A stretch of 43,091 bases of DNA from Microcaldota archaeon. Its GTDB lineage: Archaea > Micrarchaeota > Micrarchaeia > Anstonellales > Anstonellaceae. Positions 34,235 to 42,960 of this stretch are shown one piece after another; positions within the stretch are counted from its first letter, which is position 1; every line of letters starts with the position of its first letter. The stretch lies in NCBI GenBank assembly GCA_021813025.1, contig JAKAME010000003.1, positions 1 to 43,091 of the forward strand, written 5' to 3'. The notes under the pieces were generated by a model. It had not been told where the DNA came from. It searched no databases and saw only the letters and a program-made list of their open reading frames with translations. Both the position numbers and the translations under genes were made by a program.

Positions 34235-35572
34235 ATGGATTTAGGCAAAGGCCTGCGAACAGCGCTGGCCAAGCTCACCGGCCGCGCGCTGGTGGACGAG
34301 GCTGCGGTGAAGGAATTTTTGCGCGACATCCAGCGCGTGCTTATTGCAAACGACGTGCCGGTGAAGCTGGTTTTCGAGCTGTCCAAGAGGATTGAGAAGC
34401 GGGTTTTGGGGGCAGAGGCTGCCCCGGGCCTGTCATTGCGCGAGCAGGTGGTGCGCGCTATTTATGACGAGCTTGTGGCTCTCTTGGGAGAGAAATACGA
34501 GCCTGATTTGAGGCCGCGCCGCCTTGTTTTATTGGGTTTGTACGGCAGCGGCAAGACAACGACGTGCGGCAAGCTGGCCCAGTTTTACAAAAAGAGGGGG
34601 CTTTCGGTTGCGCTGGTGTGCGCAGACACAGACAGGCCGGCAGCTTATGCGCAATTGCAGCAGCTTTCGGCCAAGTGCGGCGCGTCTTTTCATGGAATAG
34701 AGGGGGAGAAGGAGGCTAAGAAGATTTTGCAGCGGCACCTGCCTCTGTTGAAAGAAGACCTTGTGATTGTGGATTCCGCAGGCCGCTCTGGATTTGACGA
34801 GGAGCTTGTGAAGCAGCTCAAAATAATCGTGGAGGAAGTGAAGCCGCAGGAGAAAATTCTTGTGATGTCTGCAGACATCGGGCAGACGGCGGCAAGGCAG
34901 GCGGAACAGTTCAATACTGCGGTTGGACTGACTGGCGTGATTATCACCAAGCTGGATGGCTCTGGAAAAGGAGGCGGAGCATTGGCTGCCTGTCATGCGG
35001 CCAAAGTGCCTGTGCTTTACATCGGGCGCGGAGAAAAATTGGAGGATTTCGAGCCTTTTGATTCCAAGAAATTCGTCGGCAGATTGCTTGGCTTCCCTGA
35101 TTTTGAGGCCTTGATGGAGAAAATCAAGGAGGCCGGCGTGCAGGCCGAGATGAAAGAGCAGCAGATGGACAAGCTGACTCTTGGGGCATTCTATTCGCAA
35201 TTGAAGGCGGCGCGCAAGATGGGGCCCCTGTCGTCTGTGTTTGGAATGATGGGCATGAGTGATTTGCCCCCAGACATGATGAAAACGTCGGAGCAGAAAC
35301 TGAAGAAATACGAGGCAATCATAGGCTCCATGACGCAGCATGAGAGGGATAATGCCGAAGTGCTGCGGAAACAAAAGGGGAGGATTGAGCGCATTGCAAA
35401 AGGGGCTGGAGCCAAGCCTGAAGAGGTGCGCGAGCTGCTTACTCAGTTTGAGAAGATGGCCAATCTGGTTAATGGGTTCAAGAAAAATAGGGGATTGCGG
35501 AAAAAGCTTGAGAAAATGATGGGCAAGAGCGGAGTGGATATGTCGAAGTTGCAGGGGATGATGGGTGGCTAA
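34235..35572 (+). CDS. srp54: Signal recognition particle 54 kDa protein (SRP54/Ffh)
   Basis: 445 residues, the normal length. It is the SRP GTPase that binds signal sequences and delivers ribosomes to the membrane receptor. N domain 1-95; GTPase G1 LYGSGKTTT (102-110), DTDRPAAYAQLQQL (131-144), G3 DSAGR (180-184, Ser where Thr is usual), G4/G5 region TKLDGSGKGGG (about 239-249; Ser-Gly where Thr-Ala is common). The Met-rich M domain runs from about 300 to 440 (FGMMGMSDLPPDMMK, GSMTQHERDN, GMMGG). Start ATG is at the canonical position. Divergent from tRNA-Glu. Confidence 0.96.
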   Translation: MDLGKGLRTALAKLTGRALVDEAAVKEFLRDIQRVLIANDVPVKLVFELSKRIEKRVLGAEAAPGLSLREQVVRAIYDELVALLGEKYEPDLRPRRLVLLGLYGSGKTTTCGKLAQFYKKRGLSVALVCADTDRPAAYAQLQQLSAKCGASFHGIEGEKEAKKILQRHLPLLKEDLVIVDSAGRSGFDEELVKQLKIIVEEVKPQEKILVMSADIGQTAARQAEQFNTAVGLTGVIITKLDGSGKGGGALAACHAAKVPVLYIGRGEKLEDFEPFDSKKFVGRLLGFPDFEALMEKIKEAGVQAEMKEQQMDKLTLGAFYSQLKAARKMGPLSSVFGMMGMSDLPPDMMKTSEQKLKKYEAIIGSMTQHERDNAEVLRKQKGRIERIAKGAGAKPEEVRELLTQFEKMANLVNGFKKNRGLRKKLEKMMGKSGVDMSKLQGMMGG

Positions 35573-35582
35573 CCCAATGAGT

Positions 35583-35688
35583 GCCCGCCAGTCTTGGCGT
35601 GTGTTGGGTTCGTTAATGGAGGGATCTACCCCCAGGCCATCACCCGCTACCTCCACTTGCCCGTCTTGGCGTGCGTTGGATTCGACAA
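35583..35688. repeat. Direct duplication at the 3' end of the 162-aa gene
   Basis: GTCTTGGCGTG-x-GTTGG-x-TTCG occurs twice, about 75 bp apart. The copy inside the gene encodes the tail PPLSNPTHAKTG-K-W-R-stop on the minus strand; the copy beyond the stop can encode PPLTNPTHAKTG followed by a different ending. The gene's end was duplicated or its old end left behind. Confidence 0.6.
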
Positions 35689-36135
35689 CGGGGGGGAAGG
35701 GTCGTCCATAATCGCTTGAACTTTCCTTCGCAGCCGATTGTAATCAAACCCCACTCCGGATTTCTCGGTTTCCATGAGATTAACAAGCCCCTTCCCTATC
35801 TTTTCGTCGTTCGGGCTGTAAGAAGTTAACAGCCTGCTTGCCGTTCCGGCACCGGTTTGGCCACAGAGGCGGGCGGCAATGATGCAGGAGAGGATATCAG
35901 TAACGAGAGAATAGTCGCCATCCCGAGTGGAGTACGCGTCGATATACGCAGAAGTGGCTTCTTTATACTGCCTGTTTTTTACGAGCGTGCGGGCATCAGC
36001 CATGTGATTGTTGTATTCGACCCTCTCAAGAGCTTTCCTCTGGGTGTCTGGATTGGCAGAATGGATTTTCAAAAATCCGGGCTCGGGCTTCTTGCCGGGA
36101 AAATTTGCTAATGTTATCTTTTTCTTGAACACCAT
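35647..36135 (-). CDS. Hypothetical protein, TPR-like helical, 162 aa
   Basis: No family recognised. A basic N-terminus (MVFKKKITLANFPGKKPEPG) precedes a helical region (about 35-105; MADARTLVKNRQYKEATSAYIDAYSTR resembles one TPR unit). The tail is Pro-rich and its last 12 codons are repeated downstream of the stop. ATG 36135 is chosen over GTG 36144 because GAGGTGGATG lies 2-8 bases before it. Base composition is lower in GC than the neighbours, as is the 220-bp AT-rich region upstream, which has a TTTAAATA box near 36211-36219. A recent arrival is possible. Confidence 0.65.
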   Translation of the reverse strand: MVFKKKITLANFPGKKPEPGFLKIHSANPDTQRKALERVEYNNHMADARTLVKNRQYKEATSAYIDAYSTRDGDYSLVTDILSCIIAARLCGQTGAGTASRLLTSYSPNDEKIGKGLVNLMETEKSGVGFDYNRLRRKVQAIMDDPSPPLSNPTHAKTGKWR

Positions 36136-36354
36136 TGCATCCACCTCGATAAATATCAGTCCTGTGTTCTAGCGGCTTTAGCTCTGTGGCTTGTAGATTA
36201 TTGTGGATGCTAATGTTTAAATATGTTCCCATAATTTAGTTTTACTATTCTGTTCCTCTCTGATCAGGGAGAAAAATTTAGAAGAAATAAGAGAGGAAAA
36301 AGAAGCCTCCCACCCCGACAGAGATTATTTGGAAATTAAGAACGAAAATTTAAG

Positions 36355-36366
36355 AAATAAAAAAAT
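36355..36366 (-). terminator. T-rich terminator after the triple HTH gene
   Basis: Directly after the stop the minus strand reads GATTTTTTTATTTC and continues T-rich for about 40 bases. T-runs of this kind terminate archaeal transcription. Confidence 0.45.
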
Positions 36367-37106
36367 CAAAGTTTGCGGCTTTGCAGCGCCAGCTCCTTGT
36401 TGATGAGCTCCTCGACCACGTCTTTTGGAATGACGCGCCTTCCGCCGATTTTCTCGTGCGGAATGCGGTTGCGGTCGAGGCGGCGCTCAAACGCGTTGCG
36501 CCTGATTTTCACGCCCTTGGCTTGCAGCAAAGTGATTGCGGCCGACACGTCGTGGTAGTTCTGCGCCACGTGCGTCAGGGCCTCCACCACGTCGCGGGGA
36601 ACCCAGCGGGCCGTCCCAATCTTGATTGAGGGCACGGTGTTTTTCTCCACGCGGCCTATGAAGGCGCGCAGATTCAGCTCAGGCTCGTGCGTTTTCAGCT
36701 TCTCATACGCTTCCTTGATGGAGTAGTATTCCTTGTGCAAGCCAATCCAGTCATGAATAACTGGTTTGGGAATGAGGCGCTTTTTGCCGATTTTCTCCGA
36801 GCGGATGGAGCGGCGCTCCACGCGGCCCCCGAAAGCGCGCGCCGAGATGTCGATGCCGGCCTTGGAAACCTCGTCGTAGGCCTCGTCAACCGTGAGCAGG
36901 CCCATGGAGCGCAGGCGCTCCTTGTCGAGCTTGTCCTGCTCGTAGAGCTGGTTGGCGGTGCGCACGATGGAGCCGATGTTCTCGCGCAGCTCGGTCTCGC
37001 GCACCGAGCGGCGGCTCCTCAGCTCCGAGGGCTTGAGCCCTTTGAGCTTGTGCACGACGGGGTCCTTTTGGTGTCGGGTGATTACGATTCGTTTTCCACG
37101 GGGCAT
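36366..37106 (-). CDS. Triple helix-turn-helix (MerR/excisionase-like) DNA-binding protein
   Basis: 246 residues from ATG 37106. After a basic, partly coiled N-terminus (1-68) three 50-residue units follow at 72-121, 128-177 and 185-234. Each has a helix (EAY-x-x-L), a second helix ending in AF-x-x-R-(V/L)E/D-x-x, then S-x-KIG-x-x-R-x-(I/V)P-x-x-V. This is the layout of MerR/excisionase-type winged helices, where the K-I-G-x-x-R wing touches DNA. Three such domains in series are unusual. GGTGA lies 6 bases before the ATG; the in-frame upstream start at 37157 would read through the promoter. A T-rich terminator follows the stop. Target unknown. Confidence 0.78.
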   Translation of the reverse strand: MPRGKRIVITRHQKDPVVHKLKGLKPSELRSRRSVRETELRENIGSIVRTANQLYEQDKLDKERLRSMGLLTVDEAYDEVSKAGIDISARAFGGRVERRSIRSEKIGKKRLIPKPVIHDWIGLHKEYYSIKEAYEKLKTHEPELNLRAFIGRVEKNTVPSIKIGTARWVPRDVVEALTHVAQNYHDVSAAITLLQAKGVKIRRNAFERRLDRNRIPHEKIGGRRVIPKDVVEELINKELALQSRKL

Positions 37107-37184
37107 GTTTTCACCATCTATGGGGGTGGTAATGGGATGGGTTTCATCTAAATACATTTTCTACCATACTATTAAGGGGCTGAG

Positions 37185-37282
37185 GTTTAAAACCCTTTGG
37201 GCAAGCTGTCCAAAAACGGGCCCCAGTATTTCCCCTTTCCATCACCCCGGCCAGATTACCACTATCTATAGTTTTAAAACGC
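37185..37282. promoter_or_regulatory. Divergent promoter region with two TATA elements
   Basis: Minus-strand TTTTAAAC (37185-37193) lies about 80 bp before the HTH gene. Plus-strand ATAGTTTTAAAAC (37269-37281) and GTTTTTAATC (37340-37349) precede the membrane protein at 37388. About 280 bp here have no gene. Confidence 0.4.
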
Positions 37283-37387
37283 TTGCGGCGGGGCAGCGCG
37301 GGCAAAAAAGGGGAGCTGCCCATCGGAGGGCAGGAAGGGTGTTTTTAATCCACCCCGCCCATCACGCATTGGGAAAGGGCGGATTGC

Positions 37388-38149
37388 ATGAACCTACTCC
37401 AAGTCACCGCAGCGTCGTTCAGGCTGTATTCCAACCACATAGGCTGGCACCTGCTGGGCGGACTGGCGCTGGTGCTCTCGACGCTGGTGGGCGTGGGCCT
37501 GATGTGCGGCGCGCTGCTGGCCAGCATGCTGCTGGCAATCCCGTTCGGGCCCAACGGCGAGTGGATTCGCCAGCCTCTCGCTGCCGGCCTCATCCTCCTC
37601 ACGCTTGGCGCGGGCGCTCTGGCGGGCAGCATCATCATCTTCGCGAGCTTGGGCGCGTTCGTGCACGTCTGCGCCCAGATAGGCGCGGGAGTGCGCGAGA
37701 TAACGGTGATTGGCTTCGTGGATTACATGCGCCGCTTCGGACACGTGTTCTGGACGATTGGAATTCTGCAGCTCCTGCTTGGCTCGCTTGCCGCGCTGCC
37801 GTTCGTGATTGCGTCCATGCTGCTCTCAAGCGCGTGGGAGCCCGTGCTTTTCATCGGCGCCGCCTTCGGCATACTGGCTTTCTTCCTCGCGCAGTGGCCC
37901 CTGTGGCTGGCTTTCGGGGCGCAGGTGGTGGAGAGGGGAGGCGTGCTGGGAAGCATCGGACTTTCGGTGCGCACCAGCCTGCGCGCGCCCGTCAGCAGCC
38001 TGGCGGGCCTTCTGCTTCTTGGCGTCGCATTCTCGCTGCCCCTGCCCATGCTGCTTTTCTATCCGGTTTATTTCTATTTCGTGTTCGCGCCTCTGGCGGC
38101 AGATTTCGGGCTTGTGTATTACGAGGCTTCGAGAGGGATGCTGAAGTAA
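37388..38149 (+). CDS. Polytopic membrane protein, about six segments
   Basis: 253 residues, with membrane segments at about 20-50, 65-95, 120-145, 150-180, 205-225 and 225-245, and no charged residues inside. The pattern (GGLALVLSTLVGVGLMCGALL, then RRFGHVFWTIGILQLLLGSLAALPF) resembles uncharacterised archaeal and bacterial membrane proteins of the DUF975/YciC type. A specific family cannot be claimed. Single gene, convergent with the 115-aa gene. Confidence 0.75.
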   Translation: MNLLQVTAASFRLYSNHIGWHLLGGLALVLSTLVGVGLMCGALLASMLLAIPFGPNGEWIRQPLAAGLILLTLGAGALAGSIIIFASLGAFVHVCAQIGAGVREITVIGFVDYMRRFGHVFWTIGILQLLLGSLAALPFVIASMLLSSAWEPVLFIGAAFGILAFFLAQWPLWLAFGAQVVERGGVLGSIGLSVRTSLRAPVSSLAGLLLLGVAFSLPLPMLLFYPVYFYFVFAPLAADFGLVYYEASRGMLK

Positions 38150-38155
38150 AAAGGG

Positions 38156-38503
38156 CTAATTCCCGCGCTCGACGAAGCCCACGCCAAATTTCGCAGAGTA
38201 GTGCAGGTTTATGGCCCGCAAGCCAATCAGTGAGAACATGCTGTGCCCCCAAATGCCCCCAACTTCGGGCCATCCGGAATTGCAATAGACATTAAAGATG
38301 TTGGCAGCTTCGGTTGAAAGCCGCGCGTCCAAGAATATTTTCTGCGGCCCGTCTTTGAGTTTGGAGATGGCTTGCTCGGCCTTCCAAAATTTGCTGAAAA
38401 ACTCGTAGCGGCTGCCCGACTGCACCGCGCGTTCGAGGTTGCGCAGAGCGAGATTTGCCTTCTCGGTCTTGGCAGCCTGACTGAATTTGAACATTTTGAA
38501 CAT
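38156..38503 (-). CDS. Hypothetical protein, 115 aa
   Basis: Soluble, no family recognised. The N-terminal half is a basic helix (TEKANLALRNLERAVQSG); the C-terminal half is aromatic and Gly-rich (CNSGWPEVGGIWGHSMF). It starts 12 bp after the polyprenyl synthase gene, with GGTGG before the ATG, so it is probably co-transcribed and co-translated with it. Confidence 0.65.
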   Translation of the reverse strand: MFKMFKFSQAAKTEKANLALRNLERAVQSGSRYEFFSKFWKAEQAISKLKDGPQKIFLDARLSTEAANIFNVYCNSGWPEVGGIWGHSMFSLIGLRAINLHYSAKFGVGFVERGN

Positions 38504-38515
38504 AGACCCACCTTT

Positions 38516-39502
38516 TCAGCTTTCCCTTTCCGTGATGAATCTTGCCACGGCCTCAAGCTCCTCGCGCGCCTCGGACTTGGGAAGCTTGGAAATTTGGGAG
38601 AGAGACTTGCCGATGAGCGAGCGCGCGTATTTTGAGGCATAGTCAATCGAGCCGGTCGAGCGCATCCGCCCGATGGCCCAGTCAATGTCCGCCTGCCCTG
38701 CGGACTGGCTGTCGAGAATGGAGCGCAGGCGCTTTGCATCGGCAGAGTCAAGGCGCGGCAGGGCGTGCAGCACCATGAGGGTGCGCTTGCCCTCGCGTAT
38801 GTCGCCGCCGATTTCCTTCTTGTATTTCTCCTCCTCGCCGCACAGATTGAGCACGTCGTCCTGTATCTGGAAGGCCACGCCCATGGAATGGCCGTAGGAG
38901 GCAAGGGCCTTCACTTGAGCCGGCTTGGCCGAGGCGCAGAGCGCGCCAACTGAGCATGAGGCCTGCACAAGCGCGGCGGTCTTGCCGCCCACCATGGAAA
39001 GGTAATCCTCGGCCGTCAAATCCCAGGCATGGCGCCGATGCCAGCCAAGCTCCCGCGCCTGCCCCTCAAGCACGGCGGTGAAGGCGTCAAGCATGGTCTT
39101 CTGCACCGCGGCGGAGCGTGGGGATTTGATGGACAGCGCGGCGCGCCACACCAGCATGAACAGCCCGTCGCCCGCGTTGAGCGCGAGCGGCACGCCGTGG
39201 CGGATGTGGAGGCAGGGCTTGCCCCGGCGCATCTGCGAGTCGTCCTCTATGTCGTCGTGAATCAGGGTGAAGTTGTGGAAAAGCTCTATGGCGGCGGCCG
39301 CAGGCAGCGCGTCGGAGTCGCGGCCGCCGCAGGCGCGGCTGGAGGCAAGGGCGAGCAGGGGGCGGAAGCGCTTGCCCCCCAAATCAAGGAACTCCCAAAG
39401 CAGGCCATAGACTTCGGCAGGCCGGCCTGCGCGCGGGACAAGGCGCTCCATCTCCCGCTCCACAAGGCCGGCCCGCGAGTAGAAACGCCCGATGGCTGAC
39501 AT
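38516..39502 (-). CDS. Polyprenyl diphosphate synthase (GGPP/FPP type)
   Basis: 328 residues, typical for short-chain trans-prenyltransferases. It condenses isopentenyl diphosphate onto allylic diphosphates to make the C20 chains of archaeal lipids. GGKRFRP (42-48) binds diphosphate; the first Asp-rich motif DDIED is at 83-87 followed by RRGKP; the second is DDVLN at 215-219, where the last Asp of DDxxD is Asn. LMVLHALP follows GK-R-T. Leader of a two-gene unit with the 115-aa gene. Divergent from the 768-aa gene. Confidence 0.93.
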   Translation of the reverse strand: MSAIGRFYSRAGLVEREMERLVPRAGRPAEVYGLLWEFLDLGGKRFRPLLALASSRACGGRDSDALPAAAAIELFHNFTLIHDDIEDDSQMRRGKPCLHIRHGVPLALNAGDGLFMLVWRAALSIKSPRSAAVQKTMLDAFTAVLEGQARELGWHRRHAWDLTAEDYLSMVGGKTAALVQASCSVGALCASAKPAQVKALASYGHSMGVAFQIQDDVLNLCGEEEKYKKEIGGDIREGKRTLMVLHALPRLDSADAKRLRSILDSQSAGQADIDWAIGRMRSTGSIDYASKYARSLIGKSLSQISKLPKSEAREELEAVARFITERES

Positions 39503-39556
39503 GGGAAAGAGGGGGGCTCGAACAATTAAAAGGATGGGGGGAGGGAAAAAAGAAGG

Positions 39557-41863
39557 ATGAGAACCGGCCTTCTTTCATTCCTGTTTCTTCTGCTTCTTTT
39601 TGCGCCAGCCTTTGCTGCGGCCAATTCAAGCAACACAGAATACGCCGGAGTATGGCTCAACGAGGCGCGCACCCTGCAAATCGGCGGAAGGGACGCTGTA
39701 TGGATTCGCATGGGCCGCTCCGGGGATGACACGCAGGCGCACGCGCTTGTGGTTGACCTTTACAACAGCACGCCTGCGAAAGAGATGGTGCTGCTGCGCG
39801 GGCCGTGGGCCGGCGGGGCTGGAAGGCTGGATGAGTTTGGCCGGAGCCTGCAGGCAGGCCTGCGGCAGGCAGGATGGAAGCTGCATGATGTGAATTTCAG
39901 TTCGCTGGCAGGCGGGACGCTTGATGGCTACTGGGACCTGACGGGCGGGCCGGACTCGCGGGCGAATTCTGGGCGGCTGGCGGACGCGCCCGGTTCGCTG
40001 GCAAATTCGGGGCGCGCCGGGGGGCGCATATTCATCCTGCCCTCTGGCGTGTGGCCATACGCGCTGATGGACAATTGGAGCCGCATTGTTGGGCCGGCGG
40101 ATGCGCTTGTTTATCTGGGCGTGCGGGCGGACCAGACGCTGGACGAGGCCGGGGCGGTGCATGCGGGCGGGGTGAGAAGCGATTTGATGGCCGCCGGCGC
40201 GCCGGCGGATTCTTCCCTTGGCGGCGAGCGGCTGCTGAGCGCGGAGGGCACGGCAGTGTGGCGCATCCCCCACACCCTCAACGAATACGATGATTTGCAG
40301 CCGCTTGGAGAGGGGCTGGCGCATTATGCAATTGCAGAAATGGGAAGGGGGCGGATAAGCAGCACGACTCTTGAATGGGGGGCGCTGGACGCGGCTGCCG
40401 TGGTGCTGAGGCCTGCAGGCAGCCATGCGCAGGAGGCTTGGGCGCGGCTTATTCTCATGGGCGAGGGCGGGAAGTGGCAGCGGGTCTGGGACTTGCGCGT
40501 GCCGCCGTCAAGCGGAGTGGTGGACGGGCCTGCGCAGGTGAACATGGGCGAGGCTGCCGCGTTCCAAATACAGCTGAAACCCGATTATCCGCAGACAGAG
40601 CGCATACGCTATTTTGCCCAGCTCTATGCGCCAAACCAAAGCCTCTACTGGCAGCAGGAGCTTGGAGAAGGCCAGCTTGCGCCCGGCGGCGCGTGGGTCG
40701 GCTCATTCACATACCGCGGCTGGCCGCAGGGGGGAGACTGGAGGGTGGACGTGCAGGACCAGTTCGGCCGCTCTTACGCAGGCGCGCTTCTGCATGTTGT
40801 GGAATACAGCCTAGAAGCCATGGAGCCTCTTGGAGGAGCGCAGCGCCTGCGCATATTGCGCGACGGGCGGGTGATGCAGGATGGAGGAGTGCGCCTGCGG
40901 CTGCATGGCAGCGAGGAGTGGACTGATGCGCGCATTTCGCAGGGAGTGCTGAGCTTCTCGACTGCGCGAAACGGCGCGCAGGCGGTTGAGGTGGAAGTGG
41001 ACGGCACGCGGCTGGCATACAGCTGGAGAGGAGCGGAGGAAGGGCCATGGGCGGGAGCTCTGCGCTGGGGCCTGCCGGCAATGGCTGCCGCGCTTCTGCT
41101 CTATTTCTTCCTGCGGCCCAAGGGCAGGGCAAAATACAGGATAAGGCTTCTTGAGCAGCCGGCGCCGTCGGGCGCGCCGGTGCGGCTGCCTGCAAGCAGG
41201 TGGCTGAAAATTCTTGGAGAGGGGGCGGGGGAATGCGCGCGTAAGGGACAGGCTGCTGGGGGAAAAGAGTGGGTGGTGCGCGCAGACGAGGCTGCGGAGC
41301 GCATGCAAAGCCAGCGCGTGGACGGGAGGGCGCTTGTGGTGAGCCAGGAGGGAGCGCAGGCGCTGCTTGAAGAGCTGGCCAAACGGGGAGAGCTGGCAAA
41401 GTGGAGGGAATGGTACGGACCAGTTTTGGAAAAGAGGGAAAGAACACGAAAGGGGAGCAGCTGGCCGGCTGAAAGTGAAGATATTATCCGCCAGCGCGCG
41501 CTCATGCGCCAGCTGAGGGACAGGCTGGTGGAGGCAGGGCTTGCGCCGAAATGCTGGAAAGGAAGGGCAGGGCAGGAAGGATACGCAGACCCGCAAGGAA
41601 GGCGCTGGCAGGTGCACCAGCCTCTTGATTATGGGCGCGAGCGGGAGAGGCTTGAGAATGCTGCGAGGGGTTGCCTGACTGGGCCTGATGCTGACGCGGC
41701 CCGTGTTTTGCCCCACGCCCTTGTCTTTGCGGACGAGGGCGAGCGAGAGGAATTCCTGCGCTGGCTGGGCGGCGCATCTGGGGCGGCGGCCGAGCGCCTG
41801 CGCCTCGCGCTGCGCACCGGGCGCATCCGCTTCATTAATGTTGCGCAGCCAATCAGGGCGTGA
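39557..41863 (+). CDS. Large single-pass membrane protein with extracellular and cytoplasmic domains
   Basis: 768 residues. Signal peptide 1-21 (LLSFLFLLLLFAPAFA), then an extracellular part to about 515 with Asn-x-Ser/Thr sites and beta-sandwich-like units (AAFQIQLKPDYPQT; DWRVDVQDQFGRSY; VRLRLHGSEEW). A membrane segment lies at about 516-532 (LPAMAAALLLYFFL), followed by a basic cytoplasmic domain (535-768) with helical segments and a C-terminal region HALVFADEGEREEFLRWL. No catalytic motif recognised. Sequence-poor repeats (ANSGR-LADAPGS-LANSGR) occur near 137-158. The stop lies 10 bp before the winged-helix gene, whose ribosome site overlaps it, so the two may act together. Confidence 0.8.
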   Translation: MRTGLLSFLFLLLLFAPAFAAANSSNTEYAGVWLNEARTLQIGGRDAVWIRMGRSGDDTQAHALVVDLYNSTPAKEMVLLRGPWAGGAGRLDEFGRSLQAGLRQAGWKLHDVNFSSLAGGTLDGYWDLTGGPDSRANSGRLADAPGSLANSGRAGGRIFILPSGVWPYALMDNWSRIVGPADALVYLGVRADQTLDEAGAVHAGGVRSDLMAAGAPADSSLGGERLLSAEGTAVWRIPHTLNEYDDLQPLGEGLAHYAIAEMGRGRISSTTLEWGALDAAAVVLRPAGSHAQEAWARLILMGEGGKWQRVWDLRVPPSSGVVDGPAQVNMGEAAAFQIQLKPDYPQTERIRYFAQLYAPNQSLYWQQELGEGQLAPGGAWVGSFTYRGWPQGGDWRVDVQDQFGRSYAGALLHVVEYSLEAMEPLGGAQRLRILRDGRVMQDGGVRLRLHGSEEWTDARISQGVLSFSTARNGAQAVEVEVDGTRLAYSWRGAEEGPWAGALRWGLPAMAAALLLYFFLRPKGRAKYRIRLLEQPAPSGAPVRLPASRWLKILGEGAGECARKGQAAGGKEWVVRADEAAERMQSQRVDGRALVVSQEGAQALLEELAKRGELAKWREWYGPVLEKRERTRKGSSWPAESEDIIRQRALMRQLRDRLVEAGLAPKCWKGRAGQEGYADPQGRRWQVHQPLDYGRERERLENAARGCLTGPDADAARVLPHALVFADEGEREEFLRWLGGASGAAAERLRLALRTGRIRFINVAQPIRA

Positions 41864-41873
41864 GGGGGAGAAA

Positions 41874-42275
41874 ATGAGCATGCGCCAATTTTTGCTTAAG
41901 AAAAAGCCTGCGGCCCTGCTGCTGTGCCTAAAGGACGGCAGCCAGCCGTGGTATCCTTCCAAGCTGGCGCACACCTGCGGCGCATCGTATGTTTATGTCA
42001 CGCACTGGCTGGACCGCTTGGAGAAAGGCGGGTGGGTGAAGACCGAGAAGAAGGGGCGGCTCAAGAGCGTGACCATCACCGAGGCGGGCTTGAGCGTGGC
42101 GTCGGCGCTGGATGAGATGGTGCACAAGATAGACGCGCTGACAACAAAGGCTTCGGGGGCGGCGGCCGCGCCAAGCGCGCAAACCCATGGCGGAACTCCC
42201 GCGCATGCGGGCGCGGCTGCCCATGCGGCAGATGGAGAGGCTGGAAAGAAGGAAAAGGAGAAGAAGGAATCATAG
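41874..42275 (+). CDS. Winged-helix (MarR-like) DNA-binding protein
   Basis: 133 residues from ATG 41874, preceded by GAGGGGGAG which overlaps the stop of the membrane protein. Residues 10-85 are a winged helix: a first helix (PAALLLCLKDG), a turn, then YPSKLAHTCGASYVYVTHWLDRLEKGGWV and the wing VKTEKKGRLKSVTITEAG. The C-terminus is Ala/Thr-rich and ends in a Lys/Glu tail. A MarR-type regulator, possibly linked to the membrane protein upstream; target unknown. In-frame upstream starts lie inside the previous gene and are rejected. Confidence 0.82.
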   Translation: MSMRQFLLKKKPAALLLCLKDGSQPWYPSKLAHTCGASYVYVTHWLDRLEKGGWVKTEKKGRLKSVTITEAGLSVASALDEMVHKIDALTTKASGAAAAPSAQTHGGTPAHAGAAAHAADGEAGKKEKEKKES

Positions 42276-42310
42276 GTGAAGCAATACACAAAAATACCCG
42301 ATAGATAACC

Positions 42311-42320
42311 ATTTAAATAT
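42311..42320 (+). promoter_or_regulatory. TATA box of the 206-aa membrane gene (leaderless)
   Basis: ATTTAAATAT centred about 25 bp before ATG 42340. Confidence 0.55.
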
Positions 42321-42339
42321 CCGCGCTTGGAATAAAACC

Positions 42340-42960
42340 ATGCAAAAGCTGCATGCGCCGTTCAAAAAAGTTCCAACTCCCATGCGAGCGGGAGCCAGCG
42401 CGTGGAAGCTGTTGGATGACGGCATCTGGAATGCCCTCAACAAGCCCGCAGACAAGCTGAGCGAAAAAACAGGCTATTCAAAGGCGGCAATCGCCAGCAG
42501 CGCCCTGTTCATCGGCTGGGCCGCTTCGGACATCCAAGAAAGCGCCGGGAGGAATGACCTGGCTTATCTTGCACGGAACATTACCATCTCGGCAGTTGTG
42601 GCAAAGATTATGCATTGGGTAACCCGGCATTCGGGCAGTTCAAGCGCCGGCAAGAGCGACTGGCAGGCCGTCGATTTTGGGGATGCGGTCAAACGCGCTA
42701 TCCGCTTGCCGATTGTTCTCATTGGCACAGGAATTGCCTTCGCCGATTTCAGCATCGGCCTCGTTTGTGTCAGTTATGGAGTTTTCTGCTACCTTCTCAG
42801 CTCCAGCAACGGCATGGGAAAGAAAGCCCTTGACTGGGCCAAGGGCGTGGCGGGCGCGGCCGCCGGCATGGTGAAAGGAGCGCTTTCGCCCACCCCCGCC
42901 CAGGCCATGGTTCCGGTTTCTCCCGACGCCGTGCGCGCAGAAAACCAGAGAACGCCCTAA
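42340..42960 (+). CDS. Membrane protein with two to three hydrophobic segments
   Basis: 206 residues, no family recognised. Hydrophobic segments at about 50-65 (IASSALFIGWAAS), 78-92, and a stronger pair at 118-150 (LPIVLIGTGIAFADF; GLVCVSYGVFCYLL). The C-terminus is Ala/Gly/Pro-rich. The start follows a TATA box by 25 bp. The stop overlaps the stop of the convergent partial gene. Confidence 0.7.
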   Translation: MQKLHAPFKKVPTPMRAGASAWKLLDDGIWNALNKPADKLSEKTGYSKAAIASSALFIGWAASDIQESAGRNDLAYLARNITISAVVAKIMHWVTRHSGSSSAGKSDWQAVDFGDAVKRAIRLPIVLIGTGIAFADFSIGLVCVSYGVFCYLLSSSNGMGKKALDWAKGVAGAAAGMVKGALSPTPAQAMVPVSPDAVRAENQRTP

